This document shows positions 53,134 to 62,256 of a stretch of DNA of 64,000 nucleotides, piece after piece (the stretch's first letter is position 1; every line of letters begins with the position of its first letter). Made by a program: the position numbers and the translations under genes. The DNA lies in NCBI GenBank assembly GCA_964652775.1, contig CAZZAM010000014.1, positions 10,282 through 74,281 on the forward strand, written 5' to 3'. Under the pieces are notes generated by a model. The model did no database searches. It saw only the letters and a list, made by a program, of their open reading frames with translations, and had not been told where the DNA came from. The stretch is from UBA11346 sp038060575 (GTDB lineage: Bacteria; Planctomycetota; UBA11346).

Positions 53134-55788
53134 TCAGCTCAACGTTTTAACTTCGGCGGGCTCTGGCACCCAGGCGCCTGAGCGCCACCACAGCGTCCAG
53201 CCGGTCGCCTTACCATCCTTTTCAGATGATAAGTAGTGTTCTCCAGCCTTCTTGGCGAAGCGGACGTGGACTGCGTTTTTCTTGGGGTCCTCGGCCGGGC
53301 CGGTTGCTAAGTGACGGTACTTGTCTGGCAGTTCTGCAGCGTGGCGCTGCAGATCGGCGACCGTCGGATTCTTAGTCTCACGCACGCGCGGGTAGGTACT
53401 GGCCGACAAGAACAGGCCGTTGCCGCCATCGCGGAGCATGAAGTGGTCGTCGGCCTTGGTGCAACGCAACTCGGGCATGTGCACGGGCGGAATTTTCGGC
53501 GGTGCGGGCTGACCGCTGCGCAGCAGCTTGCGGGTGTTCTTGCAGTCGGGCCAGCCAGTGCAGGCAAAGTACTTGCCGAAGCGCCCGGTCTTGAGCTGCA
53601 TCGGCTTCTCGCACTTGTCGCACGGGAAGGTCGGGCCGTCGTAGCCTTTGATCTTGAACTGGCCTTCTTCGACTTCGACGCCGGGACAGTTCGGACTGTT
53701 GCCACACAGATGCAGTTTGCGCTTCTCATCCAGCAGCCATGCGTCCATCGACGTGCTGCAGAGCGGACAGCGACGATGGGCGATGAGCGCAGCAACTTCG
53801 GCTTCGCTTGCCTGTGGGGCCTCGTCGCCTTCTTGTTCGTCGACTGGCTTCACGGTTTCGGCTTCGGCGCCGGTTACCAGATTCATGGTCTTGGCGCAGC
53901 GTTCTTTCGCTGGCAGGCCGTAACCGCTACAGGTCAGGAACACGCCGGTGCGGGCGAACTTCACCGCCATCGGACGTTTGCAGTCGGGGCATGGGATCGG
54001 CGTCGGCACCGGCATGACGGCTTCGAGCGTCTTTTCGACGTCGATCAGGCGCGCTTTGAACGGCTTGTAGAACGCGTCGAGCGTCTTCTTCCAGTCAGCG
54101 TTCGCCTCGGCGATTTTATCGAGGTCCAGTTCCATATTCGCGGTGAAACCAAAGTCGAGCAGATCGGGAAACGCTTTGACCAAGCGATCGGTGGTGATTT
54201 CGCCCAGCTTTTCAGCGCGAAAACGGCGCGCATCAAGGCGGACGTAACCGCGATCCTGCACGGTCGAGATGATCGATGCGTAGGTGGACGGCCGACCGAT
54301 GCCGCGCTTTTCCATTTCCTTCACCAGTGAAGCTTCTGAAAAACGGCCTGGTGGCTTGGTGAAGTGCTGGGTTGGATCGAGCCTCTCCAACTTCAGCGTT
54401 TCACCGACGGTCAGCTCGGGCAGCACGACGTCATCGGACTTGGCTGGCGGCTGGACCTTGAAGAAACCGTCAAAGCGCAACACGCGTCCGCGCACCGCCA
54501 ATTCACAATCACCGGCGCTGATCGTGACTGTGGTCGTATCAAACTCCGCCGGTGGCATCTGGCAGGCGACGAACTGGCGCCAGATCAGATCGTAGAGACG
54601 CACCGCATCCGACTCGGCTTCAAGCTGGTTCGCGCCGAGGTTTGCATCCGATGGACGGATCGCTTCGTGTGCTTCCTGAGCACCGGCTTTCGACTTGTAC
54701 GAGATCGCCTGCTCGGGCAGGTACTCTTTGCCGTAACGCTGCGCGATCAGCTCGCGTGCTGCGGTCACGGCCTGTGCCGACAGATTCACGCTGTCGGTAC
54801 GCATGTAGGTGATGTGGCCGGCTTCGTAGAGCCGTTGTGCCAGCGTCATCGTCTTTTTCACCGAGAAACCCAGGCGAATCGACGCGGCGGCCTGCAAGGT
54901 CGAGGTGATGAACGGCGCTGACGGGAACGAACGCTGCGGCTTGCGCTCGCTGGCGCTGATCCGGTACGTCGCGGGCTGCAGAATTTTCAGTGCGGCGTCG
55001 ATGTGCGCGCGTGTCGTCGGTTCGAACTTGGCGCCACCACGGCGGACGACTTCGGCGCGTATGGGTGCTTTGCCAACGAGGTCGGCGTGCAGTTGCCAGT
55101 ATTCGTCCGGTTTGAACGCCTTGATCTCGCGCTCGCGATCAACGATCAGGCGAACGGCCACCGATTGAACGCGACCAGCGCTCAGCCCGCGTGCGACCTT
55201 CGCCCACAACAGTGGCGACACTTGAAAGCCGACGACGCGATCGAGGAAACGTCGCGCCTGCTGCGCGTCGACGCGGTCCTGATTGATGTGACCTGGGTTG
55301 GCGAATGACTCTTGAATCGCTGCCTTGGTGATTTCGTTGAAGGTCACGCGAGCGAAGCGCGAATCGGGACCGCCGATGCATTCCTTGAGATGCCACGCGA
55401 TCGCTTCTCCTTCGCGGTCCAAGTCGGACGCAAGCCAGACCTTCTCGGCCTTCTCGGCCGCGGCGCGCAGTTCAGCGATGACCTTTTCCTTGCCCGGCAC
55501 GATTTCGTAGGTCGCTTCCCAGCCACGCTCAGGATCAACGCCCATCCGGCGGACCAGGGCGTCGGCCTTCTTCTTCTTTTTTTGCGCGGCGGTGACTTTG
55601 ACCCCTTTGGCCTTGGCTTCACGCGCTGCCTTCAGTCGGTCTGCGGGGTTCTCGCCAGCCTGATCGCCGCCCTTGGGCAGGTCACGGACATGCCCGTACG
55701 AGGACTTCACCACGTAGTCGCGCCCGAGGTATTTATTGATCGTCTTGGCCTTCGCAGGCGACTCGACGATGACAAGGTTCTTGGCCAT
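53134..55788 (-). CDS. topA: DNA topoisomerase I
   Basis: Type IA topoisomerase of 884 residues. MAKNLVIVESPAKAKTINKY is the TOPRIM start and the acidic TOPRIM motif lies in ASDLDREGEAIAW. The nucleophile Tyr is in GHITYMRTDSVN. LGEITTDRLVKAFPDLLDF belongs to the main domain. The C-terminal part has tetra-Cys zinc ribbons (PCPDCKRPMAVKF, CPLCSTSMDAW, CDKCEKPMQLKTGRFGKYF with their partner Cys residues) and a final DUF-like tail (ETKNPTVADLQRHAAEL). It relaxes negative supercoils. No neighbour suggests a special role. Confidence 0.96.
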   Translation of the reverse strand: MAKNLVIVESPAKAKTINKYLGRDYVVKSSYGHVRDLPKGGDQAGENPADRLKAAREAKAKGVKVTAAQKKKKKADALVRRMGVDPERGWEATYEIVPGKEKVIAELRAAAEKAEKVWLASDLDREGEAIAWHLKECIGGPDSRFARVTFNEITKAAIQESFANPGHINQDRVDAQQARRFLDRVVGFQVSPLLWAKVARGLSAGRVQSVAVRLIVDREREIKAFKPDEYWQLHADLVGKAPIRAEVVRRGGAKFEPTTRAHIDAALKILQPATYRISASERKPQRSFPSAPFITSTLQAAASIRLGFSVKKTMTLAQRLYEAGHITYMRTDSVNLSAQAVTAARELIAQRYGKEYLPEQAISYKSKAGAQEAHEAIRPSDANLGANQLEAESDAVRLYDLIWRQFVACQMPPAEFDTTTVTISAGDCELAVRGRVLRFDGFFKVQPPAKSDDVVLPELTVGETLKLERLDPTQHFTKPPGRFSEASLVKEMEKRGIGRPSTYASIISTVQDRGYVRLDARRFRAEKLGEITTDRLVKAFPDLLDFGFTANMELDLDKIAEANADWKKTLDAFYKPFKARLIDVEKTLEAVMPVPTPIPCPDCKRPMAVKFARTGVFLTCSGYGLPAKERCAKTMNLVTGAEAETVKPVDEQEGDEAPQASEAEVAALIAHRRCPLCSTSMDAWLLDEKRKLHLCGNSPNCPGVEVEEGQFKIKGYDGPTFPCDKCEKPMQLKTGRFGKYFACTGWPDCKNTRKLLRSGQPAPPKIPPVHMPELRCTKADDHFMLRDGGNGLFLSASTYPRVRETKNPTVADLQRHAAELPDKYRHLATGPAEDPKKNAVHVRFAKKAGEHYLSSEKDGKATGWTLWWRSGAWVPEPAEVKTLS

Positions 55789-56052
55789 AAGGGGTCGCTT
55801 GAGGGGGCCTGTGTATCAAGACGACTGGGGATGCGTCAACCACGAACCGGGAAACGGGGGTGGTAGGAGGGCACGTAGAGATATATGGGATAAAGAGTTG
55901 GGCGCTGTTCAGTAGATCCCAATTTTAGCTATGACCGGCATGAGGGTGGGATCGTAGCTGTGGAGTTTGGTGTGTTGGCAACGAATGACTCGGTCCAATT
56001 CGCACCATCTGGCGGCATGAATCCTGAGCGTTTGGACGACATCTGTCATAGA
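55789..56052. other. Intergenic sequence upstream of topA
   Basis: About 260 bases separate the topA start from the first REP-type element. No credible gene is seen. It presumably carries the topA promoter; I cannot point to a specific -35/-10 pair. Confidence 0.3.
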
Positions 56053-56170
56053 GCGCCAACGGCGCGGCTCCATCCCAGCCTGGGCCAACGGCCCAGGTTT
56101 TCGTGTTCAGGGAATTAGGTGAGGGCCATCGGCCCGATTCATTGCGAGATGGGCCGGGCCGTTGGCCCTT
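56053..56170. repeat. REP-type element flanking the transposase gene, left side
   Basis: The element starts GCGCCAACGGCGCGGCTC, then CATCCCAGCC and the palindrome TGGGCCAACGGCCCA. About 25 bases later it has GGGCCATCGGCCC and GGGCCGTTGGCCCTT. It lies directly beyond the 3' end of the RAYT gene. Confidence 0.85.
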
Positions 56171-56198
56171 GTGCACTGCGCCAATCCGTGAATTAACA

Positions 56199-56651
56199 TC
56201 AGTCCCAGACGTGGCGCTCGTCGTAGGCAATTCCATATTTCGTGAGGAAGGATCGGTACTCCTCTTGGAACGTATGTGTTCGGTGGTGCTCTTCTTGGCT
56301 GTCGATGTAGAGGCGCAGAGCGTCGAGATCGGAAGGTCCAACGGAGAACGCACCGTAGCCCCGTTGCCACGCAAAGTCCTTTAGCGTGGGCGACTGTGTT
56401 TTGAGCCACTTGGACGATGAGGTTTTGAGTTCCTCTACTAGTGCTGCAGTTGTGATTGTGCGTGAGAGTCGAATGGCGAGATGTACGTGATCTGCGACAC
56501 CGCCGACACGAAAGCATTCACAATCGGCATTGCGAGCAACGGTCGCCAGGTAGGCGTGCAGACCGGGTCGAATAGTCCCATCGAGGACAGGTGCCCGGTC
56601 TTTGCAGCTGAAGACGAGATGGACGAGGAGAAAAGACAACGACTGTGGCAT
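56199..56651 (-). CDS. REP-associated tyrosine transposase (RAYT, IS200-like Y1 HUH)
   Basis: A 150-residue single-strand DNA transposase of the Y1/HUH class. The HUH metal site is His55-Val-His57 in VADHVHLAIRLSRT, the catalytic tyrosine is probably Tyr115 in ALRLYIDSQEEHHR, and WQRGYGAFSV is the typical middle motif. The frame is open 42 codons upstream, but that stretch translates the REP element, so the ATG giving MPQSLSFLLVHLVFS is preferred. RAYT proteins act on REP palindromes. Here REP-type elements flank both ends, so gene and repeats probably form one system. Nothing suggests an intact IS605 partner gene. Confidence 0.9.
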   Translation of the reverse strand: MPQSLSFLLVHLVFSCKDRAPVLDGTIRPGLHAYLATVARNADCECFRVGGVADHVHLAIRLSRTITTAALVEELKTSSSKWLKTQSPTLKDFAWQRGYGAFSVGPSDLDALRLYIDSQEEHHRTHTFQEEYRSFLTKYGIAYDERHVWD

Positions 56652-56675
56652 GGCGAAGATGATGTGGCGTTTTCT

Positions 56676-56901
56676 CCAGGGCCAACGGCCCGCCGTTATC
56701 CCAGCCTGGGCCAACGGCCCAGGAACAAGGCCAACGGCCCAGGAACAAGGCCAACGGCCCAGGAATCCGATTAGCAATAATTCATAGGGCCATCGGCCCG
56801 AATTATTGCGGAATGGGACGGGCCTACAGCCCTCGTGTGTTGGACTCGTGACGGACCTGGGCCGTTGGCCCAGGCTGGGATAGAGCCGCGCCGTTGGCGC
56901 T
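56676..56901. repeat. REP-type element flanking the transposase gene, right side, with internal tandem repeats
   Basis: It begins CCAGGGCCAACGGCCCGCCG, then has TATCCCAGCC and three tandem GGCCAACGGCCCAGGAA units separated by CAA. Then come GGGCCATCGGCCC and, at the far end, CTGGGCCGTTGGCCCAGG, CTGGGATAGAGCC and GCGCCGTTGGCGC, which are complementary to the left end of the element at 56053. Its first 130 bases are almost identical to 56983, so a recent duplication is likely. Confidence 0.88.
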
Positions 56902-56982
56902 AAAGGGAATCATGACCACGACAGCCACGATGCCGAGAAGCGACGACAAGCGCGGACATCACGGTGTTGTGCCTGTAATGTT

Positions 56983-57120
56983 CCAGGGCCAACGGCCCGC
57001 TGTTATCCCAGCCTGGGCCATCGGCCCAGGAATAAGGCCAACGGCCCAGGAATAAGGCCAACGGCCCAGGAATCCTATTGGCAACCACGCATAGGGCCAT
57101 CGGCCCGATTCATTGCGATC
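56983..57120. repeat. REP-type element, near-identical partial copy of 56676
   Basis: This 138-base stretch repeats the left part of the element at 56676 nearly base for base: CCAGGGCCAACGGCCCGCTG, TATCCCAGCC, the tandem GGCCAACGGCCCAGGAA units with AAT in place of AAC, and GGGCCATCGGCCCGATTC. It lacks the right-hand complementary end. Eighty bases of unrelated sequence separate the two copies. It abuts the 3' end of the alpha/beta hydrolase gene. Confidence 0.85.
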
Positions 57121-57127
57121 TGTCGCA

Positions 57128-57751
57128 TCACAGTCGTCCAAAGTGTAGGAAACGTTCAACCAACGCTGGCCGTTCGATGGTCAGCAGATGCCCGGCATTG
57201 ATCAGGGTGGCTGGGTATGCCGGAGGGCGGATGACGACGTCCCAGCGTCCGTGCATGTGGAACAGTTCGCCAGGTAACCGAGCCCGCTCGATGCCCCTCC
57301 AACGTGCGATCGCCAAGCATGCCTTGTTGTAAAAGATCGGCGCATAGCTGAGGACCATATCCGAGGTCAGTGAACGCACGCCGCGTGGCAGATGACGCAA
57401 GCTGTCCTGAACCCAATCCCAGCGCAACTTGCTGCCGTAGGGTGCCAGCCCACGGAGGACGCGATTGATGGCTGTCGGCGTACAGCAGCTGCCCAGCAAA
57501 TAGGTGCGGGGCAGATGAAGGAGATCGGCGATCTCAACTGCGACCATGCCGCCCATCGACGTGCCGCCAATCCAATCGTCGGCGGTGATGTGGTTCGCGT
57601 CGATAATGATCGCAGCGAGTTCACGCAGGGTAGCGAAGTCAGTGTTTGCTGGGTAATTGATCTTTACCAGTTCCACGCCGTTGCCGGAATTGATGCCGCC
57701 ATACATGCGGGTGTTGCCACCCATCCCGGGAAGCAGAAATAATCTGGGCAT
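57128..57751 (-). CDS. Alpha/beta hydrolase
   Basis: The 207-residue protein has the alpha/beta-hydrolase core. LFLLPGMGGNTRMY is the oxyanion-side loop, GGTSMGGMVAVEIA holds the nucleophile Ser, FHMHGRWDVVI holds a probable Asp and INAGHLLTIERP the catalytic His. At 207 residues it is shorter than most, with a reduced lid. It has no signal peptide. The start follows the DinB gene by 22 bases on the same strand, so they probably share a transcript with the M16 peptidase. Substrate unknown. Confidence 0.82.
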   Translation of the reverse strand: MPRLFLLPGMGGNTRMYGGINSGNGVELVKINYPANTDFATLRELAAIIIDANHITADDWIGGTSMGGMVAVEIADLLHLPRTYLLGSCCTPTAINRVLRGLAPYGSKLRWDWVQDSLRHLPRGVRSLTSDMVLSYAPIFYNKACLAIARWRGIERARLPGELFHMHGRWDVVIRPPAYPATLINAGHLLTIERPALVERFLHFGRL

Positions 57752-57773
57752 CAGAAGCGATTGACGCTGCCGA

Positions 57774-58232
57774 TCATCGTGAACGCAGCGCCTTGCTGAT
57801 CTGCGCGTTGTGATGTTCGGTATGCGTGATGACCTTCGTCACTTGATCATGCAACGTCACTAAACCCATGGCAGCGTGGACGCCGACGCGTTTCTGATGC
57901 TTTGTGTAGCTCACGCTCAGCGTCTCGATCAAGGTCATGCGGTTGACCTCAAAGAGCATCGCCGTGGTGACGAAATCTCGGTTCTTACCGCCGAAATTGG
58001 TTATCCACGAGTTTTCGTCAAACGGCATCAGCAGGGGGCGTTCCTCGGCGATGATGCGGCGCACACGATCCACGAACACGGTTTCACAATCGGCGATGTG
58101 GATCAGCACTTCGCGGATGGTCCAGCCGCCCTTGCGATAGGTGCGCTTGAGGTCGCGTTCGCTGAGCTTGAATGCGCTGAGCGTGTCGTTCATCGACGCG
58201 GTGAGTTGACGGATGATGGATGTGGTGGTCAT
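57774..58232 (-). CDS. DinB family protein
   Basis: The real start is the ATG giving MTTTSIIRQLTASMND; the longer frame reads antisense over the peptidase gene. The 152-residue four-helix protein has the His residues expected for DinB metal binding: VLIHIADCE in helix 2 and VITHTEHHNAQISK at the last helix. DinB/YfiT proteins include thiol-dependent transferases and damage-inducible proteins. The start overlaps the M16 peptidase stop by four bases (ATGA), so translation is coupled. A second, less typical DinB-like gene is at 42626. Confidence 0.85.
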   Translation of the reverse strand: MTTTSIIRQLTASMNDTLSAFKLSERDLKRTYRKGGWTIREVLIHIADCETVFVDRVRRIIAEERPLLMPFDENSWITNFGGKNRDFVTTAMLFEVNRMTLIETLSVSYTKHQKRVGVHAAMGLVTLHDQVTKVITHTEHHNAQISKALRSR

Positions 58233-61126
58233 GGTGTCGGCTTGGCCGCTTCCTTGCCTTTGCTGAAGCCGATGACGATCAGCGCCTTTTCGCGCACGAG
58301 GTATTGCTTGGCGAGCGTGACCAGTTCCTGAGTAGTGATGGAGGCAATGTCCTGCTCGATCGTCGCCTGCCACGCAAGGCGGAACGGTTGCTCGGGTGCG
58401 CGCGCCAACGTGCCAAGCCACCAACCATTCTTGCGCCGCTGTTCGGCGACGCCTTTCAGAATCGGCGTGCGTACTTGGGTAAGAACCTGATCGGAAATGC
58501 CGGCCTGGAGGTCCGTTGCGATTCCAAGCGCTGCGTCGCGCGCCGCGTCGATGCGGTCAGGTGCAACCGACACCACGGCCATCAGCATACCTTGGCCGCG
58601 CCATTCGTCGCCGACCGAGGAAAACGCACGTGGGCTATAGGCATCGCCGAATTTTTCGCGAATCACCTGCCGGATGAGCTCGTTGAACACCCCACCCAAG
58701 AGGCCCAGACGGCGGGTGCGCTTGATGTCATATTGGTCATCGGTTGGCCACATGACCAGGATCTGCGCCTTGGCGACCTTGTTGTCCACTTCGACACGGT
58801 GTTCACCGGTTGGCATCGCTGGATTGTCAGGCAGTGCTGCGCGTGCAGCTTCTGGCGTAGCGGCTGCGACGACTGCGGGCCTAGTGGTTGAGCCAAGGAC
58901 GCTCGCGGCGATGCGCATGGCTTTCTCTTCGTCGACGTCGCCAACGATGGTGACATCGAGGGGTGCACTGCGCAGGAGAGGCTCTAGCCAAGCACGCGCG
59001 GCACTGAAGCTCGCCTTCTCGGCGATCTCACGGGTTGGACTGTGTCGCCACGCTTGCTCGGGATAGAGCAGTTCGCCCAGCTTGCGGCCGGTGATGGCAT
59101 CGACCTCGGTTTTCTCGGCTTCGAGTGCTTCATACCACGCGGTCTTTGCGCGGGTTTCCGCTTCGGGACGCCAGGCCGCATCGGTCAGCCACGCATGGAT
59201 GAGTTCAAACGTCTGCTGGAGGTGATCCGGTCGGCAGCCGCCGTCGATAACGAGCGCGCTGTCCTGGATGGCGATGCCGCTGATATTCGCCGTCGTATTG
59301 GCCAAGACTTCCGACAGTTCGGTTGCGGTGTGTTTGCCGAGACCGCCGTCAGCGAGCGCTCGCCCGATCAGTTCAGCCAAACCAGCTTCGCGTGGTGTGG
59401 TGCGGATGGGCAGACGCACGCGGATGGATACGCGACCAGGCTGGAAGTCCGTGCGCTTCACGGTCAAGCCGATGCCGTTGGCGCTGCCGATCGTCCACTC
59501 GGCACCCTCGGCGCGGGTTGGCACCGGACCGGTGTAGGTGGTGGAGACCGGATATGCCCAGGCGGCGGTCGCGTGATTTTCAGGGGCAGCGACGGTCGCG
59601 GACCACGCGGTGGTGAAGGCTTCTTTCACCAAACGATCACCGTCGGTGCCAAGACTGTCTTTGCCTGCAACAGTAACGACGGTGCGGATAGCTTCCTTGC
59701 GGATATTTCGGAATGCAACGCGGATGCGTTCGGGAGTTACTTGGGCCAGTAACGCCAAAGTCAGTTCGCGCTCTTGCTCGGGCGAACGGAACACCTGACG
59801 ACGAGCGATGCTGCTGTACAGAGCGCCGGCAAGCCCAGCGTTCTGCCGTGAAGCGGCCTGGGCAACCGCGGCATCGAGCTGCGTTTTGATTCTCGCGGCT
59901 TCGATGGCGATCTCTGCCGTGGTCGGACCGTGTTCGATCATTCGCTTGTATTCGGTGGTGATCAAGCGCAGCGCATCGAGCGCGCGTTCTGGTTTGGCCG
60001 CGCCCTGAGCACCGGCCAGATAGTGACCGAGCCATTGGTAGGAATAACCGCCTCCACCCTGTAACGGGCACTGCGGATCTGATTCGACCAATTTGTGTAA
60101 ACGACGACCGATGACGGCCTCACCTAGATCACGCTGGAATTGCTCAAGACGGGAATCCGCAGTGTCAGCTGGACGCTGGCGTTCACGCAGGAGGGCGATT
60201 TGGACTTTGGTTCCTTCAGCTTCGCCTTCGTTGACCGCAGAGAAAGCTTCACCAGCCGTCAGATGGCCCATGGCTGGTTCTGACTTGGCGGGAACGGCGG
60301 CTTGAGCGGTGCCAAACGCGCGGCGGACGCGGGCTTCCATCTCGTTGAGTTCTAGATCGCCCACGACGGCAACGATCATGCGCTCGGGACGATACCAGAG
60401 TTCGTAATAGCGGCGAAGTTCAGCGTCTGTTGCCTTGGAAATAACCGACGCTTCACCGATCGGCCGGCGTTCGGGGATGCGTGTGCCAGCAAACAGCAGC
60501 GCCATCTCGCGCTTGCTGATGCGCATGTCGGGGCCGTCGTGGTCGCGCAGTTCGGACAGGATGACGCCGCGTTCCTTCTCTGCTTCCTTGAGGTTAATCA
60601 GTAGGCCACCAGCCTGATCGGCCAAGGCGGTCAGGCCAAGATCGAGCGTTTCATTTTTGACGTCGGGCAAATCAAACTTGTACACCGTTTCGTCATAGCT
60701 GGTGTGCGCGTTGGCGTGACTGCCAAACGCGACGCCGGCCTTTTGCAGGGTCGGAATCAGCACGTCGGGCGGAAAGTTTTTCGAGCCGTTGAACGCCATG
60801 TGTTCAAGGAAGTGCGCGAGGCCACGTTGATCTTCGTCCTCGAACAAACTGCCCGAATCCATGCGCACGCGCAAACTGATGCGGCCAGGCGGCTGCGCCG
60901 AGCGCATGAGCGCGTAACGGACTCCGTTCGCGAGGACGCCCCAGCGCACCGCAGGATCCGGAACCAGGAGCGACTCCTGATGCGGGAACGACACACTCGC
61001 GGTGAGTGGTGGCCCCGGCTTGTACACCGGCGCAGGTTTGGGCGCGGCAGTGGCATCACGAGGGGCAGGATTCTGACCGCAGGCGCCCAAGACAAGGACG
61101 GCGGCGAGGACGGGGGTAAAACGCAT
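58229..61126 (-). CDS. M16-family zinc metallopeptidase, lipoprotein
   Basis: A double-domain M16 (pitrilysin/insulinase-type) peptidase of 965 residues. The active-site HFLEH (residues 105-109) is followed by the distal Glu in KEAEKERGVILSELRD. GSHANAHTSYDETVYKFDLP and KYYELWYRPERM-like RRYYELWYRPERM are typical. A lipobox (VLVLGAC, Cys16) directs it to the outer side of the inner membrane or to the outer membrane. The second half has the usual inactive paired domain. The start with MRFTPVLAAVLVLGAC is preferred over an ATG six codons upstream. First gene of a three-gene unit with DinB and the hydrolase. Confidence 0.92.
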   Translation of the reverse strand: MRFTPVLAAVLVLGACGQNPAPRDATAAPKPAPVYKPGPPLTASVSFPHQESLLVPDPAVRWGVLANGVRYALMRSAQPPGRISLRVRMDSGSLFEDEDQRGLAHFLEHMAFNGSKNFPPDVLIPTLQKAGVAFGSHANAHTSYDETVYKFDLPDVKNETLDLGLTALADQAGGLLINLKEAEKERGVILSELRDHDGPDMRISKREMALLFAGTRIPERRPIGEASVISKATDAELRRYYELWYRPERMIVAVVGDLELNEMEARVRRAFGTAQAAVPAKSEPAMGHLTAGEAFSAVNEGEAEGTKVQIALLRERQRPADTADSRLEQFQRDLGEAVIGRRLHKLVESDPQCPLQGGGGYSYQWLGHYLAGAQGAAKPERALDALRLITTEYKRMIEHGPTTAEIAIEAARIKTQLDAAVAQAASRQNAGLAGALYSSIARRQVFRSPEQERELTLALLAQVTPERIRVAFRNIRKEAIRTVVTVAGKDSLGTDGDRLVKEAFTTAWSATVAAPENHATAAWAYPVSTTYTGPVPTRAEGAEWTIGSANGIGLTVKRTDFQPGRVSIRVRLPIRTTPREAGLAELIGRALADGGLGKHTATELSEVLANTTANISGIAIQDSALVIDGGCRPDHLQQTFELIHAWLTDAAWRPEAETRAKTAWYEALEAEKTEVDAITGRKLGELLYPEQAWRHSPTREIAEKASFSAARAWLEPLLRSAPLDVTIVGDVDEEKAMRIAASVLGSTTRPAVVAAATPEAARAALPDNPAMPTGEHRVEVDNKVAKAQILVMWPTDDQYDIKRTRRLGLLGGVFNELIRQVIREKFGDAYSPRAFSSVGDEWRGQGMLMAVVSVAPDRIDAARDAALGIATDLQAGISDQVLTQVRTPILKGVAEQRRKNGWWLGTLARAPEQPFRLAWQATIEQDIASITTQELVTLAKQYLVREKALIVIGFSKGKEAAKPTP

Positions 61127-61230
61127 GGGCGGAAGATGGAGCACTTCGGAAATAGGGAAGAGGGCGGATCGAAATGTGAGAGGTTGGGTATTACTCAGGT
61201 TAGGTTGGTGGTGTCACTCCGTCGGGCCGA

Positions 61231-61328
61231 ACCCTGGGAGCGCCGCACTCCGTGCGGTCTGGGGCAATGGGCAGTGCTTTTCATGTGTTCTCGACTTGAG
61301 CCGAACAGGGGTGCGGCGCTCCCAGGGT
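61231..61328. repeat. Perfect 18-base inverted repeat
   Basis: The sequence ACCCTGGGAGCGCCGCAC recurs as its exact complement GTGCGGCGCTCCCAGGGT after a 62-base loop. It lies between the divergent peptidase and lipid-kinase genes. It is another inverted element in a spacer, with different words from the other families. Confidence 0.75.
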
Positions 61329-61374
61329 CCGACGATGGCTGGCGTGGCTCACCCTGCCCCAAGACTCCCCGACG

Positions 61375-62256
61375 ATGCAACTGACGTTCATCGTCAATCG
61401 CGCCAGTGGTGGTGGCGAGGCTCAAGCGTTGGCGACGTTGGTGTGCGCCCACGGCGTTGCGGTCCATGACCTGCGTCGCGAAACGCTGACTGACGTTGTT
61501 GCTCAGGCCGCCGGCACTCTGGTTGCTTGTGGTGGCGATGGAACTGCGTGCGCCGTTCTTGATGCGGTCGCACGGTCCGGTCGCGATTTGCCTGTGGCCG
61601 TCGTGCCGTTCGGAACCGGCAACGATCTCGCGCGTCATCTGGGCTGGCCGCTGACCTCGCTGACGTGGGATGATCTCAGTGCGTGGTTGACCTGTGCGCC
61701 GACGCAGCAACTCGACCGATGGCTGATCGAAGGGCCGAACGTGCAGCAAGCATGGTTCAACTACTGGTCGATGGGTACTGATGCTGCGGTCGTGCATCGC
61801 TTCCATCATCTACGGCGACAAAATTCCTGGCTGACGCGTAGTGCAGCGGTGAACAAAGCGCTGTATGCGATCTGTGGCGCTCAGGAATATGGACAACGGT
61901 TGGATGGCGCGGTGGACATGGCCATGCCACCTGATGCCGGCGCGGTGGTTGCGGCAAATATTCCCAGCTACGCCGGTGGCTTGCGCCTTGGGCCGAGCAT
62001 TCGCGCTAATGATGGTCGTTTCGATCTCTTTGCGTTGCCTGGAGGTTTTTCGTTGGGATTGGTGATTGTCCGACAACGCCACGCATGCGCGCTTGGTCAA
62101 TATAGCGAGTTACATTTTCAGTTACGGCGTCCGATGCTGATGCAAATCGATGGCGAACCGCTGCGTGGTCGTGCTGGCGATTGGTGCATCCGCCACGTCG
62201 GTCAAGTGAGCGTACTGGCGGGTCCGCTTAGCTCAGTGATTCGTACAACGCGCTGA
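61375..62256 (+). CDS. Diacylglycerol kinase-family lipid kinase
   Basis: A 293-residue kinase of the DAGK/NAD-kinase-like superfamily. VNRASGGGEAQ is the N-terminal phosphate loop, VACGGDGTACAVLDA holds the GGDGT motif (53-57), and VPFGTGNDLARHLG is the GTGNDLAR motif. The C-terminal QIDGEPLRG carries the usual D-G-E segment. It phosphorylates diacylglycerol or a related lipid at the membrane. The last 29 bases overlap the convergent oxidoreductase gene. A ribosome binding site is not clear. Confidence 0.92.
   Translation: MQLTFIVNRASGGGEAQALATLVCAHGVAVHDLRRETLTDVVAQAAGTLVACGGDGTACAVLDAVARSGRDLPVAVVPFGTGNDLARHLGWPLTSLTWDDLSAWLTCAPTQQLDRWLIEGPNVQQAWFNYWSMGTDAAVVHRFHHLRRQNSWLTRSAAVNKALYAICGAQEYGQRLDGAVDMAMPPDAGAVVAANIPSYAGGLRLGPSIRANDGRFDLFALPGGFSLGLVIVRQRHACALGQYSELHFQLRRPMLMQIDGEPLRGRAGDWCIRHVGQVSVLAGPLSSVIRTTR

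Noticed and set aside
53311..54330. A 339-residue open frame on the plus strand inside topA
   Set aside because: It is antisense to the zinc-ribbon and catalytic parts of topA; no family signature, and GC-rich genes often produce such long antisense frames.
56676..56777. Possible CRISPR array or N-terminal extension of the transposase
   Set aside because: Only three short tandem units without unique spacers are present and no cas genes were seen; translation of the repeat explains the apparent coding extension.
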